DNA from: Mytilus galloprovincialis
Lineage: Eukaryota > Mollusca > Bivalvia > Mytilida > Mytilidae
Length of the DNA stretch: 64,000 nucleotides
Reading direction: 5' to 3'
Assembly (NCBI RefSeq): GCF_965363235.1
Contig: NC_134846.1
Span: 25,430,218 to 25,494,217, forward strand
The notes under the pieces are model-generated. The model saw nothing but the letters and a program-made list of their open reading frames with translations, had not been told where the DNA came from and did no database searches. The position numbers and the translations under genes are program-made. Each line of letters opens with the position of its first letter. The stretch's first letter is position 1. Below are positions 40,615-53,200 of this stretch, in pieces.

Positions 40615-40950
40615 ATTTGTTTTTTGTTTTCTTAGTGATTGGGATTGTAACACAATGTTGACTGCTGTGTTTTTGACATTTTTACTAATTATGTCTGTTT
40701 GTTTTGTTCACGCATCGTTGTCATTACAATGGAATTAGATGCGAATGTCATACAAGTGAGAGGTTTAGATAGCTATTAAACCAGGTTCAATCCGCCATTT
40801 TCTACATCAGAAAATATCGGTTCCAAGTCAGGAATATTACAGTTGTTATCCACTCATTTGACGTGTTTGAGCTTTTGAAGTTGCCATTTGATTAGGGACT
40901 TTCCGGTTCTAATTTTCCTCGGAGTTCAGTATTTTTATGACTTTACTATT
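40615..40950 (+). repeat. Dispersed repeat D, fullest copy
   Basis: Closely parallels the 17835-18160 copy across its whole length, ending cctcggagttcagtattttt. Lies in the intergenic space 3' of both genes, just beyond the protease stop. Confidence 0.78.
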
Positions 40951-41100
40951 TACAGTCTGTTAAAATAAATAATAACAAAAAAGTAAAGACAGCTGAATAG
41001 TAGTTATTTTCTTTTTTTCGAATACCAGGTTCAACAACATTAATCTTTTTTTGAAAATTGGAATAAACTTCAGTTTCTTGTTGCTCATAAAAAATAGTTC

Positions 41101-41225
41101 TCAAGAATCTAATTGAAGACCGACAACTTGCGCTTGGTCACGAATCCAGTTTATATAACGTGTAAGGTCTGTATATATTCCTGGCCATTTAGGTGCACCA
41201 CATAGAATTCCCCAGCTCGTAACAC
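41101..41225 (-). CDS. Serine protease last coding exon (7)
   Basis: Encodes [20 protein letters not shown] and the C-terminal helix ([11 protein letters not shown]), ending with TGA. SWG, C247 and PGIY match the canonical C-terminal block of S1A proteases. Acceptor ttatag. No clear polyadenylation signal was assigned. Confidence 0.94.
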
Positions 41226-44200
41226 CTATAATATATAAATAGTTGTTAAAATATTTAATCAAATGTTTAAAAAATTTAGCGTACTGCCAACCCTCATGAC
41301 AGTTAATGCATTGTAAAATACCACAGCTGTCTTTTTCAATGCACAGTTGTAGGCGGATCGATATTATTTCCTGAGTAGACATTTTTAGAAGTTCCATCAC
41401 TTTCTATAACACTGATACCATTTAATATTGGTATGTATGCTGAGTGTATTTATTAACTGAAATGTCCTTTTCACCTATATGTTAAATTATTTTGTATTAA
41501 TCGACACCTGATTCATCCCTCAGCTCGGACTAATATGTTTATTCGATGCTGTATTTTTGTTCAATCCCAGTGTTCAGATATATTGATATGAGGAGGATAC
41601 ACAAACAATCAACCAGGTTCCAGGAAAATAAATATTAACGTTCTACATGTAGCGTGGTCGACATATATCGAAGAACCAGTGCTAGAATTTTCCGGGAGGT
41701 GTGAGCATTTTTTCAATGAGTTAACTATAACTTGGGGTGAACCCAGTTACACATGTAGGGTAGGCAGTTCCTGGTCTTCATATGACGCTTGTAGTGATGC
41801 TTATTGCAGAAAATAAGATATTAGAATCGAGGAGAAGGGTTGCTGCTATATATACTAAACTTTTCATATTTCACTTTGCCTCGTTTGTTTGTTGTTCGTG
41901 TGCAAACAAATCTAACAGAGCAAAGTCTAAATTATCAAATCAAATTGAGAATTCCCTTGGTTATCAGCAGCGACACAAATGCATCAATATTTGCGTCCGT
42001 AAAATATTTCAAGGTTTGTTGTTCTACCGAGGAAAATATTATTTTATATTCGTGTTAAAAAAGAACTATTTAAAACAGACATTTGAATAATGGAACCTCA
42101 TGTAAGTTAGCGTCTATAACTCTAAATGTCATATCGGAATCATAAACTATAGCTGTAGAATTTGTTTTTAATCAGAAAACACAATTTAAAATTCCAAGAA
42201 TTTTAATTTATGTAAAAACAGTATCTTTATTGTCTTACCTAATGGTTTTATTTTGAATATGGAAGCAGGGGATTTTTAATTAAGTATGGATGTGTAAGGG
42301 GATGTAACTCATATGATTAATCGCACTGTATATAACCTATTGTTATGTAGTCAGACGACGAAATCACCGAACCTCTATTCCCATTGCCTTTACTGAACAT
42401 TCACAAACAGGTATATCTTATACAATACTGGAATTTGCACCATTTATATTTACACTGTATCACTGACATACACGTCTTATTTTGTTTTCGATTTTCCAAA
42501 ACTACATTTGGCATACGTTACTCTATCGTTTATATTTTCGTCATCTACTGTGATAGATATAAATGTTTTTTTAAATACTTTTTTCTATAACTTTACCCAT
42601 TTGAATCCATTTCCTTCCAACCTTGCATGTGAACGGTCCGCCACTGTCACCCTACAAATGTGTCAAACATTAGAATTTAACTAGATAGAACGAAATATCG
42701 GTATGGATTGGAACATCAACCATAAATAAAACTAATATTTCTAGACATGTCTGAAGTTGTTGTCAATATCTGAAATGTCAGCATGAAGGACCCAATATAA
42801 AATAAGGCAGAATAATCTAAACCTGACAATCAATCACGGAAAACTAGTAAAAAAATAGATAACCGGTGGTTATCACAGGTGCTCTGGAAGGATATGCATA
42901 CCCTACTAAAGATTTCTCATTCGCAAATTATCCTTGATAAAACAAATGAATTACTCGAAAAGACATTTTTGTATATAATTTGTATTACATAGTTGAGCAT
43001 CATCTGTTAAAACTGGTCTGTGACATACCCCACAACTATCTTTTCCACCTTGAGAATAGCCTGCACAGAATGTTGTCTGAGGGATGAAATCACTTCCATA
43101 CCAGTCACGTCTCACACATAAACTGTCAGAGATGATCGCTAAGTCTACTTGATTCAGGACATCAAAGTTCCCTGTAGCTAATGATAAAGGTTTGAATGTA
43201 CATGATTGTATATAAGATCATATTTCAACAGACAGACTAAAGCACTTAATGAATGGCTATTATCTATTTTGAATTTATTGAACCATAAAACTAATTTTTG
43301 ACTCTTCACATTGAATAATCCGCGAAGCGGATTATGTAAAATGTGAAGAGTCAAAAATTAGTTTTATGGTTCAATAAAATCAAAATAAATTATTGCCATT
43401 CATTATAAATAAATTTGTATCAAAAATAAGGCTTAAAGAACGTTTTATATTATTTATATTTAACAATAACAACGTACACACATGTTGGCGTATGAATACA
43501 CAACGCCAGAGTGGGCGTGTCGCCATCAAAATTGACAACATTGAAAATAAAACTAATAATTTTAACCAATCAGAAAACAGTAAATACACAAAATTTATTT
43601 ATAATAAAATAACGGTACTTGGTACCGCGAAAACAATCGGTACGATCTTCTAACAGAAAAAGAACAATAAACCAAGACATTATGAATATGTTAAAGCGTA
43701 GTCGTATTGTTTTGTTAACTTTATTAATTTTAATACAACATCTAATTTTAACAAGGAGTTGATAAAAATCATGATTCGCTTATTGTTTATCAGCTTAACG
43801 CCCGTTTATAGTCTTATTTTTGTTTTTTGTTCAACTCACATGAGGTCATATATTATTGTATCTAAACTGGATGGATACCGCGAGTTCCAGACGTTAGTTC
43901 CGGAGGGTATCATCACTCAGTTTAGCAATACTGACTTGACTAATAACGTGCATTTCCTGTATTTTACGTTGATAAATTTGGAATTGATTAACTCCCTTTG
44001 ACAAAGGTTTTGACTATTCTGTTCAAGTTCCTGTTTGGGGCGTGACAGCAAATTTTAAAAATTAGTTATACATTTACTAAGTATGATTTCAACAGATAAA
44101 GGAACGGATGATGATTTAATTTAAGTGTCACCAAAAATAATTGTTCATAATATTATAATTCTGATGTGGCTAAAAAAAACGCCACATGACTTTTATAATT

Positions 44201-47200
44201 CAAAGTTTTACCTTGTGTATCTCCCCAGCCAGCCGTTAAGCAAACTTGTCCTATGTAATAGTTATGACCATCTGGTAGGCAGGCAGGTTTAATATAATCG
44301 TCGTAAATTATTCTGTCTTGCAGCACTAGAATGGCCAAGTCATTTGCAACAGTTTGCGAATCGTATGCCGAGTGCATTATAATTTTTTGTACAGAAAACT
44401 CTCTCTGATGTGGGTCAGTTTTGTCAACATTATGTTTCCCAGCAATGACTTTCCATCTTCCAACGGATAAACTAACCCTACTGCAATAAAGTGACATAGA
44501 CTCAATACCATAAATTATTCTAAAACGATATGAATAATTGATTTGTGTTTAACGTCCAGTGGCAAGTTTTACATGCATATCAGGATAAAAAAATGCCAAG
44601 CTATACTAGATCGATTTACTGAGCTGGAATTAATAGGCGAACACGGAACAATTCATATGGAGACATATAACCTACACCATCCCATTATGTTGAATCAGAG
44701 CCGAATAGTCTGCTCATATCAATTTCGAAGTCTTAAGCCACAGTCCCACTAGACCACGATCGCACCACGCTCACCGCGATCTAAAATAAATTTAGATCGT
44801 GGTGAGGTCGCGGTATGAGCGGCATGAAAATGTAAATTTCCGTTGCTTTCACGATGCTACTACGTTCTCATTACGCTTCTACAACGATCCCGCTACGATT
44901 ATACCACGTTCTCACCGCGCTTATTCTGCGATCTCACTACGCTTATCAAGATCATTCTACGCTCATCACGTTCTCACTACGACCATACCACGAGTTATCC
45001 GATTGCAACACGATCTTACCACGCTTCTACTGCGATTATAGCATGTGCTTACCACGATTATAGCACGTGCTTACCACGATTACATTACGTTCAAACCGCG
45101 ATCTTACTACGCTCTCAGCAATAACGTCAACATCATGTTCCATATCAATACAGTATCATTCCTTCAGTTCTATTTCTGATTAATACGTAGATTTCTCGAA
45201 AAAAAAATACAGTCATGCCACCAAAATCTACTAGAACACGTGGGCGTGGTGTTAGGGTTGATGTAGAGGCAGATGGAGTTCTGATAGTAACGAGTCTTGA
45301 TCAAGTAGAGATGTCGGACCGACCAATCCGACCTAAATTACAACCTATTGCTGGTCCATAAAGCTGAAACGACGATATTTTAGTGAACGATAGCAGATAT
45401 GAAACAGATGTGTCAATAGATATAGGAAGCTGTTGTATGAGTGCCAATGAGACAACTCTCAATCCAAGTAACAATCTTTAAAAGTAACAATTATAGGAAA
45501 GATACGGCCTTCAACACGGAGCCTTGGCTTGCATCGAACAGCAAGATATAAAAGGCCCCACAAATTACTAGTGTAAAACCATTCAAACGGGAAAACCAAC
45601 GGTCTAATCTAAATGAAAACAAGAAGCATGGTTGAGCCGTTAGAGAAAATGGACAAGAAGTCCCAATTACATACAGACAAACAAAACCTGGAGAGAATTA
45701 ATATATTTTATGGGAAAATGACAATGAGAATAGTGGTCGTAGTATGAACGTAGTCAGGTCGTAAGAAGAGCGTGGTGAGGACGGCAAGGGCGTGCTAGAA
45801 TCGTACTATGGTCGTGAACAGCGTAGTATAGTCGTAGTGGAAGCGTAGTTTGGTCGCGGTGAGAACGTGATGATCGTAGTGAGGTCGTAATAACGTCGCA
45901 AAGAGATCGTAGCGCAGTTTCTCCGAATAGAATCACGCTTTCGCTACGCTCTCACTACGATGGTACAGCGACCTTTGCGATCTTACTACGATCTTAGTGC
46001 GCTCTCACTACGCTCCTACTACGACCTGATTTCGCCACGACCGCACCACGATTGTTTTGAACATGTTCAAAGTTTGTCACGCTCATCACGATCTTGAAGA
46101 CCTCACCACGACCGTGATACGACCTCACTGCGATCTACACGATCGTACTACGATCATCAAAATTTGCATTTTTTTCACAGATCGTAGTGCGATCGTGGCC
46201 TAGTGGGACTGGGGTATTAGGATTTGCTCAGTCCGGAACGAACGAAGAACCAATCGTAATCAAGTAGACACGCTTCCGCTATTTATAGTAAAAATAGTAA
46301 ACTATTAACATTTTCAGTGATGAAACAGACAATTACTCTACTAAGTAATAATTCATTTGAAAGGACAAGGTACGATAAGGCCTGTTTTTGGTCCCCCTAT
46401 TTTCTCATTTTCTAAATTTTGCTTTGGAAAGCTACTTACCACGTTAAATATTCCCTTAGGTTTGAAGTTTGTTAGGATGAACTTCAAAACCATGAATTTC
46501 AGAAAATGGGTGAGTTTAGGGGGTAGAAGGGCATCAAAAATGTCAAAAGAAGGAAAATAACGATGTTTGGCCATTGTTTCTTAAATTTAATAGCGTGCGT
46601 CTACGTGACCCGGAAAAAATATGGCGATTTAGACAGCAAAAAAGGTTTCATGACATTGGAATAAAAAAAATCCTGGGTCACGTTGGCGCAGGCATTAAAA
46701 AAATATAAATTTGTTGTAAAATCACCTGCGAAATGAATAATAATTACAATATTTGAATAATAACAGAAAGTTATCCCCCCCTCACCTCAACCAGTTGCGA
46801 AAATAAGTGGTTTTGAAGTTCACCCAAAGAAACAGGCCTTATCGTACCTTGTCCTTTGTGATTCTTCCAGATGCCAGCCTTAGTTGCTTTCCGGGTTGGA
46901 TGCATGATTTGTGAGACCCAATAAAGCTCAAGCATAAATCATATTTTAATAATTTTTACAATGAACCTCACAGTCAACTTAAAAATAATCATATAACCGT
47001 GTTGATCCTCACTGACTATTCAAAGCCTTGACTTGTTTTTGTAATCAGTTTATATAAAATAAGGAGATGTAGTACTTTGATTGCCAATGATATAACTATC
47101 CTTTAGAGTCCAAATGAAGCTCATTCAAACAACCATATGTCGTCGTTTATACGACCTTTCACAATGAGCAATACCTATATATTTTTTTAAAGCAGCTTTT

Positions 47201-50200
47201 AGTAAAAATCAATGAATTGCAACTGTTTGCCTTTTTCTTTTTTAGCCATGGCATTGTCAGTTTATTTTCGATCTATGAGTTTGAATGTCCCTCTGGTATC
47301 TTTCGCCCCTCTCTTGCCACATAAATGGTCAAAACGTACTTACTTACTCTTCAAAACAGTGAGCAGCAGTTAATATCAACCGGTCTCCAATAATACTCCC
47401 ACCACACACGTGATCTCCAAGTTCTGTCAGCATCACCTATAGACATTAAATACATCTATATTATAAAAGGACGTTTCAGGAAAATGGTTGGCTCAAACTG
47501 AAAAAAAATTGCGAATGAAATTGGGAATGTGTCAAAGGGACAACAATCCGACCAAAGAGCGTAAAACAACCGAAGGCCACCAATGGGTCTTCAATACAGC
47601 GAGAAAATCAAGCACCCGGAAACGTGCTTCAGTCGCATAGTTACGGTAAACGAATGTTCAGATTGTCTTCGCATTGGAATCTCTTCTTATAGTCATATAC
47701 TCTTGTGTAAATAAGGAACTTAACTTTTTCATGTTTTGGTATGCATGGGTAATTATAGTATATCTTGATCATTAACAAATGGTACCAGAAGAAACGAGGA
47801 GAAATTATTTCATTGACAATTTGTCGACTTTTATAACACAAAAGAGAGATTATCCAAACATGACACTTTTAATTTTATCAAAAAATAATTTATAAGTCTC
47901 ATTTTTTTAATCTTTTTGAAGAAGGTCGAAATATCAAGACATCAAGAAGAAACTGATATGTCAAAATATAAAAAAGAAGATTTGGTATGATTGCAAATGA
48001 CACAACTCTCCATAATTTAAGCTCCAGTCACACTGTCACGTTTTACTACGTTTGAAATTCTACGTTTTGAATAAAAATGACCCATTATTTTGAAAGCTAG
48101 GTTTTACTAGGTTTGTGCCACGTTCTTATCACGTTTTCCTATGTATTAGTACGTGAAGACCCACGTTTCCACCAAGTATTGATACGTTTCGCTACGTAGT
48201 AAGCACGTTTTGTTACGTTCCGCTAAGCTTTGATACGTATTTACTAGAGGCGTATTTGTTATAGAAAAACTGGTTTTAGTTACTTTGTTTAAATTCTCGC
48301 TACGTTTGTTGTTGAATTCCAGTTTTAAACCAAGGATCAATACGTTTTTTTTACGTTTCTACTGCGTTTCGATACGCTTCGTTACGTATACTCCCGTTTC
48401 AAATCTTAGTAAAACGTAGTTCTTGAAACGTGACAGTGTGACTGGGCTTTAGAGACCTGACACAGAAATTAACAACTATAGGTCACCATCGAGTCAAGTT
48501 TTAATTACTTCTGATTTTCAAATCCATTTAAGTACCGGTCTTTGTAAAAATCATGCAGAAGGTGATTCATGGCATGTCACAGAAGTAATTTTTTTTGCCC
48601 TATATCATAAGAACTTTGGTAGATGGTCAAAATTCTGTCTTTATTTTCCCTGTATTATGCCCGTTGCCATGGTAACCATCAAATCAACATTTTGCCTGAA
48701 TATGTGAAAAAAGACCCTTTTTGAAAATATAAAATAAGGGAATTTAAAGTCCCATAGAAATAAAGTTAATCAATACAAAGGATATGTATATTTACAGTAT
48801 TGACAAACAAAACCCCAAACTATACAAAAACGTTAAAATTGTGAATTTACTAAATAGTTTGTTTCCATAGCAACCATTTAAAAATGTGTTAAAATTCGAA
48901 AATGAAAAATTTCAAAAACTTTAAAATTTTAAATCTGTTTATCTCCCAAGACCAACAATACCATGACATGTCATTGACAAATTTTGAAAGACCACATTCT
49001 ATATATTCAGAAAATAAAAAGAAAGTCGTGTGTTTTTTTTTCTTTAAAAAAAAAAATTTAGTAAAAAATTGTCAATTTTCACCAAAATTCAGATTAACAA
49101 TCAGATGAATAATCAAAAATTTTGAACTTAAAAAGCTAAAACATTCCATTTATATGTGCAATTCTGACACACATTTGTTAATTTTAAACGAGAATATATG
49201 ATAAATGAAGATATACTTTTACAAAATGAAAAATCATCACTCTGGGTATGGTGCACCCCCCTTTTTTTTCGATTTTTTTTTTTTTTTCAAAATTATAAAA
49301 TTTGTTGAAAGAAATGTGGTATCTCATTGTGTTTACTTGTGAACTAAGTATTTTAAGAATTTAAGCATAACACAACTTCTAAAGTTGAGGGCAGCATATG
49401 TACCCCCTCCCTTCAATCTTATATGTAAGATTTCTCAGAAGTTTTAAAAAAAATGGTAATACGCATAACCCGTTGTCGTGTCTAAGACTGATGCTGTCAG
49501 TGAAAAAGAATAAAGTTGAATCCAAAACTTAATTACTAGTAAGTCTATGTATAAAGATAAGAGGATGTGTTGTAATTGTCAATGAGACAATTAACTCTCA
49601 ACCAGAGAGCAAAGACATAGAAATAAACAACCACAGATCACCGTATATCCTTCAACAATGAGCATAACATGATTATCTATAAAACAAATCTTAATGAACA
49701 TTTAAAAAAAAATAGCTCAGGATACTTTCTCTTTCAAAATGGCTATAAAGAAGTTACAGTAACAATTTAATGCAACTCATTGTTGGTTTTTGAAACAGAT
49801 TGATGCTTTAAAAACTTTAACCCTAGACTAAGATCTGCTAAACAAGAAGACTCACCCTGAAATGTCTGGTTGGTTTTATTTATAATTGAATTACTTTTGA
49901 AACTCTGTAAGTGTTATGTAAAGATTTTAATACAAGTATCATATTAACTTAACATTATCAATGTTCTAAGAAAATGAGGTCAGAGTAAGATGAACTATGT
50001 CAGACAGACGAAAAAAAGAGAACGGAAACGGAAAATTCAGCATTTTTTCCATTTTTAAAGGGGCATAACTTATTGACAGTACCTGTTACACCAATAACAT
50101 TCTAACTGTTCTGAATTTTATGGAAATAAGCATTGTGTATAAGTTTCAAAACATTTGGTTGTGGCAAACTTAAGTTAGAGAACGGAAACAAAAAAGTCAG

Positions 50201-53200
50201 CATTTTTTTTCTCCATTTGTATAAGGGTATAACTCTGGAACGGACGTACTTACAGACAAGGGTACAACTTAATGCCCCCTTTGCTACAGTGGGGGCATAC
50301 AAATTCTACATGTTCTATCTGAGGAAATATATACCAACGATCTACATTAAATTGTGCAAGAATTTGTCAATGTTTCTATTGTATATGGTGGAAAAGGACA
50401 GCTTGTCTATTATTTTTTTTAAAACCTAACTGAATTATTATTTGTATACCGCAGAATAATTGCGTTTTTTTTATGGTTCTCAAAAATATTATCCTTGTGG
50501 TCCTGAGGAAAATTTGCTGGTCCGAACTATTGTATACTGTTTTGATTCTCAAACCTTTATGACAATCATGTGCAATGACCATTCTTGAATTTTGCCTAAT
50601 TTCATCAATTGTTATATTTACATATTTGTATGCCCCCGCAGTGGCGGAGGGGGCATTAAGGTTTACCCTTGTCCGTCCGTCAGTATGTCCCAACGTTGGT
50701 TTCTGTTCTCTATCTTTAGTTTGCCTCAACCAAATGTTATGAAACCTAATCATATTGCTTATTACCATAAAACAAGACTAAGTTTGGTGGTGTCACTTAA
50801 ACCGTCCAAGAGTTATGCCCCTTTACAAATAGAAATATTGCTGAATTTCCGTTTCTGTTCTCTAACTTTAGTTTGTCTTTACCAGATGTTATTAAAATTA
50901 TACACAATGCTTAAAATCACCAAGTGCAGATCAACTTTGAATTTTGGTGGTGTAACTTTCACTGTTCTATGCAATGCCTCTTTATAGAGGGAAAAAGTTG
51001 CTGAGTTTTTTGTTTTGTATTTCTTTCTTTAGTTTGCCTCAACCAAATGTTACGAAACTTTTACACAATTCTTATCACCATAAAAGTTAGTACACAATTG
51101 GTGTCTTTAGTCATGTCCGTTTATGACTTTTATGATATGGAAGCGGGAGCATCATCTGTGTCCAATGGACACATTCCGCATTTATTTCAAATCTTTTAGA
51201 TAAGTGAGATTATTATATATTAGAATAAAAAGAAAGGTTCTGTAGTTCTTCTTCAATTTCAATTTTAGCACAGTTAAATCGACATAGTGACAAATAAGTG
51301 TTTGCATAAAGGTTTCGATACATGTCGATTTACATGGGAGGTAAATAGTAACAGCCATTATGTGTACATAATCTGACTCTGTGCAATAGTATACTAGTCC
51401 ACAAAAGAAACGATACAAGGCAATGTATTTTCCATAGATAATGAAATTTGAAACACTGTACCAAGATTAAAACTGTCCCATTTGTCTAATCTTTACAGAG
51501 TGTTATTATCTTATCAAAACCACTGATTTAAGACAAAAAAAATATTTTATTTTTTTATTTTTGTTATATCAAAAATAGTATTTTTATAAATAAACCAGAT
51601 GCTCCGCAGGGCGCAGCTTTATACGACCGCAGAGGTATTGCACAATACTTAACATAATAATTTTGGACCCCGATTTGGACCAACTTGAAAACTGGGCCCA
51701 TAATCAAAAATCTATGACCATGTTTAGATTCAGCATATCAAAGAACCCCAAGAATTCTTTTTTTGTTAAAATCAAGCTAAGTTTAATTTTGGACCCTTTT
51801 GATCTTAATGTAGACCAATTTGAAAACAGGACCAAAAATTAAGAATCTGAATACACGGTTAGATTTGGCATATCAAAGAACCCCAATAATTAATTTTTTG
51901 ATGAAATCAAACAAAGTTTAATTTTGGCCCTTAATTCGTTAAGACCAAAACTCCCAAAATCAATCCAAACCTTTCTTTTGTGGTTATAAACCTTGTGTTA
52001 AAATTTCATAGATTTCTAATAACTTATGCTTAAGTTATTATGCAAAAACCAAGAAAAATGCTTATTTGGGACCTGTTTTTGGCCCCTAATTCCTAAACTG
52101 TTGGGACTAAAACTCCCAAAATCAATCCCAACCTTCCTGTTGTGGTCATAGAGACCTTATGTTAAAATTTTATAGATTTCTTTTTACTTATACTAAGTTT
52201 ATTGTGCGAAAACCAAGAAAAATGCTTATTTGGGCCCTTTTTTGCCCCTAATTCCTAAACTGTTGGGACCAAAACACCAAGAATCAATGTCAACCTTTCT
52301 TTTATGGTCATAAACCATGTGTTAAAATTTCATAGATTTCAATTTACTTTTACTAAAGTTAGAGTGCGAAAACAAAATGTCTTCGCACGACGACGACGCC
52401 AACGTGATACCAATATACGACCAAAAAATTTTCAATTAATAAAAATCGAAATTAGAACTTAATTTTTTTCGTTTAAACATGGTCTGCTTAAAATTTTGAT
52501 TGCCATCCGTCCTTGTGTCCATCTGGCTCTCCTTGCAGCGCTCGCACATGTACAAATTATGTCAGATTTTTAAGAAACTAATACTTTAGGTTATTATAAG
52601 CAATATCTCAAACAAGTTAGAAATTGGTGGTCAATCGACTTTTATAAAAACATTTATAACCCTTGAAAATAATAAATTTATGGAAAATAGCCCCTTTAAC
52701 GCTCCCACAGGTACAATTCTTGCCAGATTTTTAATAAAACTTATACACTAGATTAATATCAACAAGATCTCGGATGAATTCTATAATCATGGACAATTGA
52801 CTTTTTTAAAAGAGTTATGACCCTTAAAAATATTAAAATTTATGGAAAGTGGCCTTGTTAGCGCTCTCGATGGTACAAATTTTTTATTTTTTATTTTCAG
52901 TTTATTTCTGATAGAACGGACGTAGTTTTTTTAGGTCACCGTTACAAAGGAACTGTGAATTTTGCCATCACTTTGCTTCCGTTGTCGTCTGTCCGGTGTA
53001 AAATATTTGAAACATTTCCACTGAAACTACTGAACCAATTCCAGTAAAACTTATAAACTGAATGATCCTTAGGATATCTAGAATTAAGTTTGTGTTCTAT
53101 TTTCTATTTTTTAAAAAAACATGGCCGCCATGGGTAAAATAAGAACATAGGGGTAAAATGCAGTGTGTAGCTCATATCTCAAACACTAAAGCCTTTTAAG

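Larger units (their letters stand above)
44736..46216. mobile_element. Palindromic foldback MITE, TTA target duplication (MITE-2)
   Basis: Ends AGCCACAGTCCCACTAGACC and (complement) TACCCCAGTCCCACTAGGCC face inward between TTA at 44733-44735 and 46217-46219. The arms (about 44750-45120 and 45730-46200) consist of iterated ctcactacgat-like words at about 9-12 bp spacing. The centre holds a 48-codon open frame (45215-45361) and a dispersed-repeat copy (about 45418-45605). Lies in protease intron 3. Confidence 0.8.

Noticed and set aside
44799-45124. Three overlapping frames in different phases
   Set aside because: They are translations of the iterated ctcactacgat words in the MITE-2 arm.
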